From: Pelargonium nanum
Lineage: Eukaryota; Streptophyta; Magnoliopsida; Geraniales; Geraniaceae
Direction of reading: 5' to 3'
NCBI GenBank assembly: GCA_036897485.1
Contig: JAYMTF010001637.1
Coordinates: 1-22,146 of the forward strand
Length of the DNA: 22,146 nt
Part shown: one piece after another, positions 8,201 to 18,494 of the stretch
How positions within the stretch are numbered: position 1 is the stretch's first letter
Layout of the letters: each line of letters begins with the position of its first letter
Made by a program: the position numbers and the translations under genes
Notes under the pieces: generated by a model
The model's database searches: none
Seen by the model: only the letters and a program-made list of their open reading frames with translations
What the model was told of the DNA's origin: nothing

Positions 8201-10911
8201 TGATGATGCAGTTGTTACCACTGAATTTGAGAAGCTTGCTCAAGCCTTTGCAGCAGGAGCAAAAGCTAATTCTCCCCCATTGCCATTAACAGCTTTGGTG
8301 GTTCAGGTACTGACTTCTTGTTTATGAATTGCTTTTTATAGCAAGGTATAGATCTGCATGGAGAGATGTTTAGAACTTCTGGTATATTAATATTACACAA
8401 AATACTGGAATTTGATTTCATGGAATGAGAACCATATTCTTTATCTAAATGCCTCATTTAGTATCTGTCTCTTAATTTTCCTACAGGATCACCAAGGTAT
8501 ATCAAATGCTGCACCCGCCGATGCCCCATTGCGCACACTACCAATTCCAGAGGCAGGAAGTATTCCTGATACAGAGTCAAGTAGTAATGCTCTTGAACCA
8601 AGAATTCATGATTACATAAACAATCTACGGTTCTGCATATCACCAACAGCTTTTTTCCAGGTTAAGACCTTATATAGTTCAATCTTTCTTGCTCATGAGG
8701 ATATCTGCTAGGGTTGGGGAATATTGTTATAATTCTTACTGTTTTGCAGGTTAATGTTCTTGCTGCAGAGAAGCTGTATTCACTTGCCGGGGATTGGGCT
8801 GGTCTGGGTCCTGATACCTTGTTATTTGATATCTGCTGTGGGACTGGAACTATTGGGCTGACTTTAGCACATCGTGTTGGTATGGTAATGTCTCCAACCA
8901 GAATCTATTATTGGGACATTTTCAGTTCCTCTTGTATTTGAAGGATATTCAATCCTGCATGGATACTGAGTTTTGAATATTATAAAATATATTTCTGTGG
9001 TTCTTACTCAAACTAAACATTTTGTTTGATTTTTTTATAACCTGTATGAAAAAAAAAAGGATCTTTGATTACCATTCTCATGAGTGTGTGCATGTACTCT
9101 TCTATGCACGAGTTAATACTTTAATGCTTTGCCATGTGTTGCTGAAGTGTAGTAATTGATTTTTTGAGTATTGACTGTTCATAATGTTCCATTTTCATTT
9201 CTCAGCTTATTAATGCCATATTGGCCTTGCATTTTTTCAGGTAGTTGGTGTTGAAATGAATGCATCTGCAGTTTTAGATGCACAGAGGAATGCTGAAATC
9301 AACAACATAAAAAACATTAGGTTTGTCTGTTCAAAGGTGAGACTCCTTAATGTTATTTTGTTGAATACCTGAAGTATCTTATTAAAATTGGGTGAGTTGA
9401 ATGTTGATTACTTACAATATCATTTGTAACTATCATCCATAATGCAACAGGCAGAGGATGTGATGGGGTCTCTATTAAAAGAGTACCTTAATGTTCCTAA
9501 GAAACAGGATAAGGTTATAAATTCTTCTGAAAGTAGTGGCAAAGAAACTACTACTGCTGAAGATGAAGGTACCTCCACAGTCGACGCAGTAGATCCTGTA
9601 CAGAGCTCAAGCCTCGAATGTGAAGATGGTAAAAATGCTATTGAGTGTTCAGAAAATGGTGCACAAGAACCAAACCCTACAGATAGCTCAAACCAACTAC
9701 AGAAAGATTGCACTTCAGAAGCTGTGAATAATTCCGAGCCACAGTTTAAAAATGTCGTTGCTATTGTTGATCCACCACGTGCTGGACTTCATCCCACTGT
9801 AAGTAATCTGTACGGCTTTACCTAATGTTATATGTGCAGTGTTCCGCTTGTGTTTGCCAAACTTCTAACTAATATTTAGGTAGATTGATAACTTAATTGG
9901 ATCAATAGTTACTAGCCATTAGTTTTTGGCAACCCTGTCAGGCTGACCCTTGTCAAATATCAAGTACCATTAAGATAGACCACATCTGAGCTTCCATAGT
10001 CATGATTTGATGACTCAACATTATATTGGTGAAAAACAGAGTGTTTCCATTTGGGCGGTGTTAGTTCAGTAATGTGATATACTCAACAGTTTCTATTTCA
10101 ATTACATTTAGGTACTGTTTGGGTTCTTGGATGTATGAAATATGGGATTTGAAAGACTGTGTTTCAAATGCACACACAATGTTATGAAAATCATGGAATT
10201 TCAAATGTCAAGGTAAGACTTGTCATTTGAAACCCCGTGTTGTAGGCATGTTTTTAATCATATTGGATTTGAGCCACATCAAAATTTAAATTCTTTGTGC
10301 ATCCAAACATTGAATTTGGTTCAAACCCAAGAATCCAAACAAACCATTAGCATAAGGTGATTTGCTCTTAGTTCAGAAGCATATGTATTCACTTGCCGGA
10401 ACCTATGTTCTTCTGTATACTTGTTAGCATTTCATATGATTTCAATTTTTTAAATTTTTATGATCTGGTTTCTGTCCTTAGATTCGCTTTCCCTCTTAAA
10501 AGCATAACGTATCTCAACCTTGTTTTGGGGAATGCAGGTCATCAAAGTTCTGAGAATGCATTCAAGCTTGCGGAGGCTTGTGTTAGTTCCTGTTCTCAAA
10601 ACTTCTCATCTTTGTCCGTTCACATAATTTCTATAAAATCATAATTTTGTCTCATTTTATGCAGTTACATTTCATGCAATCCCGAAACCCTGGTGGCAAA
10701 CGCCATTGAACTGTGCACGCCATCTCCCGAGAACCTTGAGAAAGGTAAAAAAGACAACAGGGGGTGGAGGAACATGGGCAGTGCCGGTCTAGCACGTCAC
10801 AGAGCCAAGTCCATGCCCACCTCAGAGCCATTCAAACCAGTAAGAGCCATGGCCGTTGATCTTTTCCCACACACGCCCCACTGTGAATTGGTAATGCTCT
10901 TGGAACGATAA
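5220..10911 (+). CDS. TRMT2A: tRNA (uracil-5-)-methyltransferase, TRMT2/TrmA type with CCCH zinc finger
   Basis: Fourteen exons: 5220-5798, 6485-6577, 6669-6944, 7052-7124, 7338-7470, 7553-7706, 7825-7908, 8184-8306, 8487-8660, 8750-8884, 9241-9336, 9451-9798, 10538-10581, 10665-10911. All have GT-AG borders and join in frame to 852 residues. After an acidic, Pro-rich N-terminus come a CCCH finger (C92, C102, C108, H112), an RRM-like segment (LVHLPRKW... to LKVADV, about 174-240) and the TrmA-type catalytic part. That part shows GYRNKCEFSAG, ISPTAFFQVN, SAM motif I DICCGTGTIG (590-599), VGVEMN, DPPRAG (747-752), the catalytic cysteine in YISCNPETL (C775) and a terminal HTPHCE with E845 as probable base. 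Family members use SAM to make 5-methyluridine at tRNA position 54. Human TRMT2A shares the RRM-methyltransferase layout, and the Arabidopsis relative is named zinc finger CCCH protein 24. About 85 acidic, Ser-rich residues (about 655-738) separate the SAM motifs from DPPRAG. Cellular location is not evident. Confidence 0.94.
5807..6119. repeat. 157-bp tandem duplication inside methyltransferase intron 1
   Basis: Two head-to-tail copies (5807-5962 and 5964-6119) both begin ATTTGTAGATTGGTATATGA. They share AACGTGTGAAAGTGAAG, AGCATTCTCA, ATATGATTTTTCTTT and end TATAGAYAGCCAAT. They differ by scattered substitutions and tiny indels. The first copy starts eight bases inside the intron, so the donor is not duplicated. 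Confidence 0.9.
6120..6484. other. Remainder of methyltransferase intron 1
   Basis: Non-coding. The only structure seen is a perfect 9-bp hairpin (GTTGTTGTA at 6355-6363, TACAACAAC at 6371-6379, 7-nt loop). The intron ends in a pyrimidine-rich tract and CAG before 6485. Confidence 0.5.
10111..10346. mobile_element. MITE in methyltransferase intron 12, Tourist/PIF-Harbinger-like
   Basis: A 236-bp non-coding element flanked by TTA on both sides (10108-10110, 10347-10349), matching the 3-bp target duplication of PIF/Harbinger elements. Terminal inverted repeats are imperfect: GGTACTGTTTGGGTTCTTGG on the left and CCAAGAATCCAAACAAACCA on the right. A related copy lies at 15382-15665. Family assignment rests only on TIR style and target site. 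Confidence 0.7.
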
Positions 10912-11100
10912 AAATGATCTGAAGAGTACGGGATGATCTCATGACTCCAACTAGATTTAGCCAAGGCATTGTTAAGGTTATTTTCCAACAATTTTTTTAT
11001 AGCAAGATTTCCCATTTGTTTAACATTCCCAAATTTTGCATGACTAAAGTTTTGTAATGGCTATAGGATTTCACTCCTTAACTGAGCTGACAAATTAAAT

Positions 11101-11345
11101 GATCCTTGTATGAGCGTGTTGATACGACTAACAAGTTGAAGTAGTATGACATGTCGTGTTGATTAAGTTGAACTCAAACCTGCTCATGCTCATGCTCATG
11201 CTCGTGCTCGTGCTCATGCTGTGTCATGAGTTGTGACCCAAATTACACGACCCTTGTTTAAGCATGTTGATATGACTAACAAGTTTAAGTAGTGTGACAC
11301 GTCATGTTGATATTTATATTGTGTCATGAGTCGTGACCCAAATTA
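11101..11345. repeat. Direct repeat with an internal hexamer array
   Basis: Copy A (11101-11245) and copy B (11249-11345) share a head (GAYCCTTGT, ACGACTAACAAGTT or ATGACTAACAAGTT, AAGTAGT, TGACA) and a tail (GTGTCATGAG, GTGACCCAAATTA). Copy A has about 48 extra bases, accounted for by a tandem TGCTCA/TGCTCG hexamer array at 11181-11220. The stretch between 10912 and 11100 appears to be 3' UTR and flank of the methyltransferase gene; I see no clear AATAAA signal. Confidence 0.8.
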
Positions 11346-11650
11346 TTAGAATAGTCCACGAACAAGTTTAACTGTTACTTATTCTCCCAAGTAAGTGGTT
11401 TGTGATACGGACCAACTTTAGTGGATCTTATAGGCAAATTTTATTGTATTATTATCTGCAAATAACTGTGATCCTACTGGGCAGACTTTGGGGGTCACAG
11501 TTTATTTTAATTATATCCGATGTGGAATCCATAATCCATATCATATATTCCAATATACAATCTTTCTTTTTAAACCTTTTGTTGCACTTGCTTCTTTTTT
11601 GTCGTGCTGTGTTGACTTCAAGTGCACTTCACTGTTCCGTACCCATCTCT

Positions 11651-11836
11651 TCAACTCTTGTCTTTGCTCTCTAATGTCCGGAAATGTTGCTTTTTGCGGA
11701 CAACAATCTTTTTTGCTTCGACCAACTCCGTAACCTCCTCCGGGATTGTCCGGTACTGCGTAAAGTCTCGAGTTTACGAGCAATCAGTATTAGCCAATCT
11801 ATTAGCTGCACGATTTCCTTCCTGAAAACAATGATT
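11651..11836 (-). pseudogene. Fragment of a retroelement RNase H domain (RVT_3 type)
   Basis: The minus-strand frame from 11836 reads NHCFQEGNRAANRLAN, close to the H-x-x-REGNRxADxLA signature at the end of the RNase H domain of plant LINE-type non-LTR retroelements and their relatives. A stop at 11774-11776 interrupts it. Open frame then continues for about 40 codons (TIPEEVTELVEAKKIVVRKK) to a stop at 11651. The rest of the domain and any reverse transcriptase are not recognisable nearby, so this is a short decayed remnant. Confidence 0.55.
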
Positions 11837-13600
11837 AAGTTAGAATTATGTTGTTTTTAACTCAAATAAAAACTCGATTTTTGAATTCGATTCAAAATCC
11901 GAATGGCTAGGATAGTTGTTTGTGGAATTTTCTTATTTTCGTTTGAATTCAAATGCTTGCTTTTCTACGACGACTAGGGAACAATCTTGTTAATGGGTCT
12001 CCCGCCCACCATCATCAAAACAATGTTCTAAGCAACTTGTCAAAAGTAGATGCATGTAAGATAATTAAATATTTAATTTTATATTTCCAAGAACATATTA
12101 ATTAATTAATTAAAATTCCAATAAAACAAGAAAATATTCTGCTTCTGCCAAATCTAACCACAAAGATCCTCTCCTTAAGTAGAATCTTAACCACTTTCTT
12201 TGGTCTCTGTTTTGTATAATAAGTGGCCCAACCCGGGCAATCAGCGCTAATCGTATTCGTGTCGAGTTGAAAATTTAGTATTATGTAAAATGAGTCAATG
12301 CGAACACAATATATCTTTAATTAGGTTGATACAACACGACACAACCAATTTATTAAAATAAATAATAGTGTTAAAAAAGACACGATCCGACCCAATACGT
12401 TTAAATGTATGAGTTAGATTTTGTCTGACGAGACTATGGAGTTCATTTTTGTCTATTTGTCACAATATGATAAAATACATGGCTTAAAGGTGGCTATCGT
12501 GAAAGTGCGAGCCTGCTCAGGAACTCCATGGTATAAAACCAAAAAAAAAATACATGAAACGATATTTGATAAAAAAAGACACTATTGATATAGAAATTAA
12601 AAGTTCTATATTCGAATAACTCGGCTCCTGCCAAAATTTGACAAGTAATTGCTCTTTTTCTTATAAATGCCTCAGCTTTGGAATACTATACCTTACTTTT
12701 GTTACTCAAACTCTTTTACTGTCACAATAGTTGGGACAAGATTTTAAGTTTAAACTCCCAACAAAAAGAGTTCAATATTCAATATTCAAAGTTGGTGGAT
12801 TGAATTGAATTCACTGTCAATTTTGTAGTTGATAAGAAAGTGACATTACAAATTGGAAGCAAATATGCAGAGTAGACATTCACTAAATTAGTGCTAATTA
12901 TCTTTTACTAAAATCAATCAAGTACATTGTTGAAATTATATTTCAAATTTTATCTTTAAGAATAGGTTTGCTTGTTGTTGATTTGAATCTCAAATTAGGG
13001 ATAACGACGTGATATTTTCTCTTTTGTTTGGCGGAAGATGAATATTGTTTGTTGATGATGCGATATATTTGCCGTCAATCGTTAGTTGATGTCGTTCAAT
13101 AATTTTTTTATATTTAGAAATTTGAGTTAAGTGAAAGATTAGTGTGTCACAGTAAATTAAGTGAATCAGACTTAACTAAATAAATTTACATACGTTAGAT
13201 CGTGTTTTGTATCTCAAAATCTATGGGGTTTCTATTGGATAAGTTTCATGATTGTGATTAGAGGAGAGTATTTAAGAAGTCTAATATAATTAGAAAACTT
13301 TCAAACACATTGAATCTATACATATGTGGAGTTGGATGAACTATATGTCATGGGTTGGTTGCTTCAAATGTCGATTTGGAACGAATTGGACCAAATCGAA
13401 CAAATATACACTTAAATAGATGATACAAACGAACACCATATCTTATCGTCGCTTCTATATGGTATAATAGATGTATTTTAAAAAGAAAAGGTAAAAATAA
13501 ATAATAGCATATCACAACTTGGCAAGCCATGTGTAATTGGTGCCGACTACAATAGTAATTGTATATGATATATGATATTCTAATTGTAATCGTATTATTA
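11837..13600. other. Gene-free AT-rich intergenic DNA
   Basis: No coding signal on either strand. Around 12225-12440 are decayed phrases rich in ACACGAC/GTGTCG and GATCCGACCCAA, typical of old plant repeats. Simple sequence includes TTAATTAATTAATT near 12100 and an A-run near 12540. No terminal repeats or RNA genes were recognised. Confidence 0.5.
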
Positions 13601-13804
13601 TTAAAGAATCTAAGCCAACGAATATTTGGCTTAGCTTAAGCCAAGTCAATGAGGTGATGACACCTCATTTACTTTCACTTATACCCATCCAAGTGAATTG
13701 GTGGGAACGGAGCGACCTGCCCATATCCAATATTTTTAATGAGGTGTTATAATCTCATTGGTGGCTTAGCTTAAGCCAAATAATTTTTGGTTTAGGATCT
13801 TTAA
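13601..13804. mobile_element. 204-bp MITE with about 65-bp terminal inverted repeats
   Basis: The left end reads TTAAAGAATCTAAGCCAA and the reverse complement of the right end TTAAAGATCCTAAACCAA. Pairing continues through ATTTGGCTTA, an AAGCCA-containing segment and AATGAG...ACACCTCATT for about 65 bp per arm, leaving a short unpaired middle (about 13670-13735). Flanks are CGTATTATTA and CTTATTATTA, 9 of 10 identical, compatible with an 8-10 bp target duplication and hence a Mutator- or hAT-derived MITE. The flank is TTA-rich, so the duplication could be coincidental. No ORF inside. Confidence 0.82.
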
Positions 13805-13805
13805 C

Positions 13806-13827
13806 TTATTATTATTATTATTATTAT
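13806..13827. repeat. (TTA)7 microsatellite
   Basis: Seven tandem TTA units directly beside the right end of the MITE at 13601-13804. Confidence 0.9.
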
Positions 13828-14969
13828 GAAATACATAGAAAATGAGAAAGTTTATATTATAGGTGGATGCAGTGGGAGATTAAAGAGAGACAGGAACAGA
13901 AGTAGCCACCCAATCACTATCACTTGTGACCAACACACATCACGTGTCCCACTCCCTACATTTTTTTTTAGCGGATTTCATGTTTCCGATGTACACCAAC
14001 ATAACATTTAAGTTTCACGTAACTATAGGAGTTTACCGATGATGTTTTGCAATTAATGTATTATCTTTGATTTTTGTGCTGAAAATGTGTATAATCTATT
14101 TTATAATTTTTTTTGCTAGTTCGTGTTTACAAATTTTCAGAAATTAACAACGTCAACAAATTATATATATGCAAAAGATTTACACTATAGTTATTTCTTT
14201 GGGCAAAAGCTTGTAGCAGTAGTTAGTAGTTACATAGTATGTGCGATGCACGAATAAACATAAAAGTTCAATGGTCGGCTACACAAAACATGCATATACC
14301 TATCAATTGTTTGTATTACACAATTGATAACTATCTACAACCGACCAAAACACATTATAGATCACAAGTGAATTGCCGGTTTGCGCACCATATAATCGGG
14401 TTTGGTCTGAGGCCTCCTATATATAACAAATTGATTTGAATCGTCGTTTTTACAAACAATCAGTAAATATATACAAAAGAAGATAAAAACACATGTGATT
14501 GTGACACATCCGACGCTAAGTATACTAATAAGAGGAGATTAGGAATGATGAGTCAGCTGTAGCCAATATGGTCCGCGTGCTAAGAAGTGGGGATCTGTAG
14601 GCCAGGCTTCTCTCACAGTCACAGACACAGACACAGACACAGTCACTGTCACAGTCACCACCACCTTTCTTTTGCCATAAATGACAACCATTCCCCATAA
14701 CAGTTACTCCCAGCCCCCACCTTCTCTCTACTTCTTCTTCTTCAACACTCAGTTCAATTTTCAACAACAAATAACAACAAAAAAACTAAAAAAACTATAT
14801 ATCATTTCTATATTTCTCTTCCCTCATTTCCAATGAGATTGGAGCTGTAAGTTAAAGCCTTTTCAATTCACAAGCTACTCCATTTTTGGCTTCTTTGTTA
14901 CAACCAACTTTTGGGCATTTCTGGGTTGGTGCTTTTTTTGTGTGTTGAAGATTGTTGACTGGATTGGAC
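13828..14969. promoter_or_regulatory. Upstream region and 5' leader of the RING-CH gene
   Basis: No independent gene seen. Notable elements are: CACGTGTC (13941-13948), a G-box/ABRE-like core about 1 kb upstream; a hexamer-like CACAGA/CACAGT array (about 14613-14659); a CT-rich run (about 14721-14750) of the sort common in plant leaders; TATATAT at 14796-14802 as a weak TATA candidate; and a five-codon upstream ORF (ATG at 14833, stop ending 14850) that would precede the main ATG if transcription begins before it. Confidence 0.4.
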
Positions 14970-17900
14970 ATGGGACCTGAGGACAAGCCTATGGTTCATG
15001 AGGATGCAAGTGAGGGACAAGGAAAAGAAATTGGTGTTCCAATTGATGATCACAAGGTGCTGATTTGTGTGTTTTTGTTTCTCTAATCTCTCTTGCTTGT
15101 TTTTGTGTTTCTGGTTTTGGTTATATTCTGTTGTGGGTTTGCTCTGAATTTCAATAATTTGGTGCAAAAAGTTGTCTTTTAACATGTTTCATATTTGGAG
15201 TTTGATTAATGGGTCTATTTGTAATCTCCTTGTTGTCTTGACATGGACTGTGTAATATTCAGTGAGTTTAGAGCACACTTGTTTTGGTTTTTTTGGGTAG
15301 TATAAATTGCTTTAAAAGGAAGCTACTTTAGGCTTTAGCTGTTTAGATATCCACAGTTTGAGTTTGAACTGTTTAATTTAAGGTTGTGTTTGTATTCTTG
15401 GATTTAATTTGATATTTGAAATTCAAATTCAAATATAATGTTTGGTAATCTATGGAAGAGAGCAACAGTCTCAGCCAAATGTCTTTTGGCTGAAACATAA
15501 CTCTTTGGCTGAGAATTTTTTTCTGAACTATGAAAATTCAAATTCAAATGTCTTTTGTAATTTCACTTTATGAATGCTTTGAAATCTATTGGATTTAAAG
15601 CAAATCCAGTTTCTTGGTTTATCCAAACACTGAATTTGCTTTAAATCCACAACTTCAAATGATATCCTTGTTTCCATACGAAGCATAATTTTCTTCTAGT
15701 TGCTAGTTACTAGTTAGTGATCAAATAGAGCCTCTGATCAGACCATGACGGGTTTTATGTGAATTTGAAGTGAACTTGAGCATCTCTGCAAAGTGAATAG
15801 CATGTCTTTCGAAACTTCTTAGGGTTCATTGATAACTGAAATTCTTGCCAAAAAATTCAGTTTGTTTGGACTTTTTTGCAAAATCTTCAATCATTTTCTA
15901 GTTCCTTTCCAGGTCGAAGACCCAAAGGAGATAACAGAAGAAACCCAAAATGGCCAACAATGGAGACGAAAAGACCTTTTCCTCGATATACCATCGAGAA
16001 CATCGGAGGAACCGACTCGGGATTTTGTTAGTATAAAGATGCCCCCAACGCCGAGTCCTACTCCTCGGAAAGTTAATTTCAACTTGACGCCTAATTCTCG
16101 TGACGCAAGGGCAAGCACACCTAATTCTAAGGGAAAATCATCCATCAAAAGTCTACTTCCGAAACTGAGCTTCAAGTATCGGAATTCGAATCCTGATGTT
16201 GAGAAGGCTTCCAATTCATCCACAACGCCCCGTGAGAAGGTTTCAATCTCGAGATCGTTGTCACTTAATAAGATATTCACCCCAAGGATAAGCAGGACAT
16301 CATCGCTACCATCAGATTCCGTTGCACAATCAACCTCCGAATCTGCACACGGAAGAAGTGTCGGTGGCACTCCTAATTCAAATGTGAGTTGATGTTTTTG
16401 TTTCACGAGTTTACCTAATTGACTTTTCTAGCAATGTTTAGCTTGTTATAGAAAATATGAAGTTTTGATAATTACATTTCCTTTGCAGAGGAAAGGAGTC
16501 TTCAAGCATATATCTCGCTCACTATCAGTCCCGGCCAACAACAAAGACATTAGCTTAAAGAGAATGGATTCATTTTTCCGTGTAATTCCATCAACTCCTA
16601 GAGTGAATAGTGAAGCAGATGGCATTACACCGCATATGACTCCGACAAATGGTAAATTTACCTCCTTAGTTTTTGTCATACAATTATATTTTGTAGTTTC
16701 AATGTTTTATGGTGGTCTAATGGTTCGTGGATTAGATCAAAATGAAGATGCCGATGGTGAGGACATACCCGAAGAAGAAGCTGTTTGTAGGATTTGTATG
16801 GTCGAGTTGTGTGAAGGAGGCGAAACTCTCAAGATGGAGTGCAGCTGCAAAGGTGACCTTGCTCTGGCCCACAAAGATTGCGCTATCAAATGGTTTAGCA
16901 TAAAAGGAAACAAGACGTGCGAGGTGTGCGGGGAAGAAGTTCGGAACTTACCTGTTACTCTCTTACGAATGCAAAGTATCCGAACTCGTCATATTCAGGC
17001 TGATATTGATGCATACAGGCAAGTTAATATTTAGTACCGTTCTTGTGCATGATAAGTGATATGATGCACCGTATGTTTGTGTTTAAAGTCTATCTTTGGG
17101 ACTAACTTGTAAACATTTTTAGTAGGGTTTGGCACGAAGTACCTGTGCTCGTCATTGTTAGCATGCTTGCATACTTCTGTTTTCTCGAGCAGCTTCTGGT
17201 GAGATCAGCAGTTTCTTTTTCCAAAATTATTGAACTTGTTACTATGTGATCTAAATCTTGGTAACATTCCCGTTGAATTGCAGGTCGCGGAAATGGGTGC
17301 CAGTGCAATTGCTATATCTCTTCCGTTTTCTTGTGTGCTAGGGCTACTATTATCCATGACCTCGTCGACCATGGGTAAGCTCTTAGTTTATTTATAAATA
17401 GTATATTTCAGTAAATATGAAAAACTACCAAAATGGTCCCTGTCCTATCAGAACTTAACCAGTTTGGTCCATGAACTAATTTTATGCTAATGTAGGTCCC
17501 TAACTATTGGAAACTGACCAAAACGGTCCCCGACATTAACTTCCCAATTTGGTCAATTTTCAATAGTTGAGGGACCAATTTGGCATAGAATTAGTTCGTT
17601 GACCAAATTGGTCGGGTCCCGATAGTTCATGGACCGTTTTGATAGTTTAACCTCATAAATATATTACCAAAACCACCACTTGATGGCTTGCATCATTGAA
17701 ATTGGCTAAGAGAAGATTTGTTTCTGCCAATGTCGGTAGGCAATGAATTTTAACTATGGGAATTTGATGGACCGTTAAATGGTGATTTATGATTCTGTCG
17801 AGAAATTATTTGATGTACTCTGCCTTCTGGCTGAAGTCTCTTGGAAATTTGCGTACAGTTAGGAGAAGATTCGTATGGGTTTATGCAGCAGCTCAATTTG

Positions 17901-18494
17901 CTCTCGTCGTTCTCTTTGCACATATTTTTTATTCATTGGTAAGCTTGTTATATATTTTTCTATGAACTCAGTGGCAAACCTATTATTTTCAAGAAATTGT
18001 ACCTTCTGTTCTCTGTCTATTATTTATGTAGTGCCATGAATTATATGATCCCAATTCTAGATATAAGTATTGAAATTTGAGGTAGCGTTTGGATTAAAAC
18101 TTTTTGTTCACGATAATGACTTATCTGAATTGGTTTGCAAAAGCATGTTTGCTGCTAGTTTTAGTCTTTTAGACAGCTGCAACGAATCATTTTATCCGAA
18201 CAATGCAAAATTGATTTGATTTTGTTTCCATCGTGTGGTGTGCAGGTACGCGTGCAAGCCGTTCTATCAATTCTCCTGGCAACATTTGCAGGATGTGGTG
18301 TCTCAATGAGTGGCAGCTCTATTATTGTAGAGTTCTTGAGATGGAGAAGAAGATGGCAAGCTCGGGCTGATCGTTCCCAAGCGACTAGACAGCCCGTGAG
18401 ATTCCCGGATACTGCAAATATGCCTCCGATGGGTCCTCCGAACCACCAACAGCAAGCTGAAGTGGATAACCTAGGAACTTCTGGCAGGTGTTGA
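14970..18494 (+). CDS. RING-CH (RINGv, MARCH-like) membrane protein, probable E3 ubiquitin ligase
   Basis: Eight exons: 14970-15056, 15913-16383, 16489-16651, 16736-17018, 17126-17198, 17284-17374, 17859-17938, 18246-18494, joined to 498 residues. The N-terminal half is Ser/Thr/Pro-rich and basic, with plant-conserved phrases (MPPTPSPTP, SLLPKLSFK). The C4HC3 RING-CH domain follows, with all ligands in order: C258, C261, C276, C278, H286, C289, C302, C305. About four hydrophobic segments come after (roughly 340-358, 366-385, 397-416, 420-440), then an Arg-rich, Pro/Gln-rich tail. The architecture fits a membrane-anchored E3 that recruits an E2 through the RINGv. Target and membrane are unknown. 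The exon 4 donor is CAG|GCAAGT (GC-AG). It alone keeps YRVWHEVPVLVIVSMLAYF in frame, whereas the GT at 17023-17024 does not. The 84-nt intron 3 has no in-frame stop. A continuous frame also covers parts of introns beside exons 2-4, but the joined product matches the family better. Confidence 0.9.
15382..15665. mobile_element. Degenerate MITE in RING-CH intron 1, related to the copy at 10111
   Basis: The left end GGTTGTGTTTGTATTCTTGG resembles GGTACTGTTTGGGTTCTTGG at 10111. Near the right end TATCCAAACACTGAATTTG matches CATCCAAACATTGAATTTG of the first copy. Internally there is a perfect 15-bp inverted repeat (15591-15605 with 15634-15648) and a fold-back built on CAGCCAAA/TTTGGCTG (about 15472-15510). 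The right terminus is eroded, so the end is approximate. Confidence 0.55.
17422..17648. mobile_element. Fold-back repeat element in RING-CH intron 6
   Basis: The left end AAACTACCAAAATGGTCCC pairs with the right end, whose reverse complement is AAACTATCAAAACGGTCC. Further inverted pairs inside (AATTTTATGC with GCATAGAATT; GGTCCCTAACTATTG with CAATAGTTGAGGGACC) make most of the 227 bp self-complementary. Repeats with this GGTCC/GGACC vocabulary are common in eudicot genomes. No clear target duplication and no ORF. Confidence 0.7.
18081..18206. mobile_element. Possible short MITE in RING-CH intron 7
   Basis: GGTAGCGTTTGGATTAAAAC at the left and a right end whose reverse complement reads GCATTGTTCGGATAAAATG form imperfect inverted termini about 125 bp apart. 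The GTTTGGATTAAAA / GTTCGGATAAAA match is the main evidence. Target duplication not seen. Confidence 0.4.

Noticed and set aside
11181..11220. CRISPR-like short tandem units
   Set aside because: Six-base units without spacers in plant nuclear DNA: a simple-sequence array.
11402..11825. Several 67-90 codon plus-strand frames
   Set aside because: Low-complexity, T-rich, mutually overlapping. The only protein-like signal here is the minus-strand RNase H motif.
14239..14439. 66-codon plus-strand frame
   Set aside because: Ordinary AT-rich composition, no conserved motif, and it lies in the upstream region of the RING-CH gene.
15891..16406. 171-codon open frame on the minus strand
   Set aside because: Antisense to RING-CH exon 2. 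The plus strand has the conserved MPPTPSPTP and SLLPKLSFK phrases and correct splice sites.
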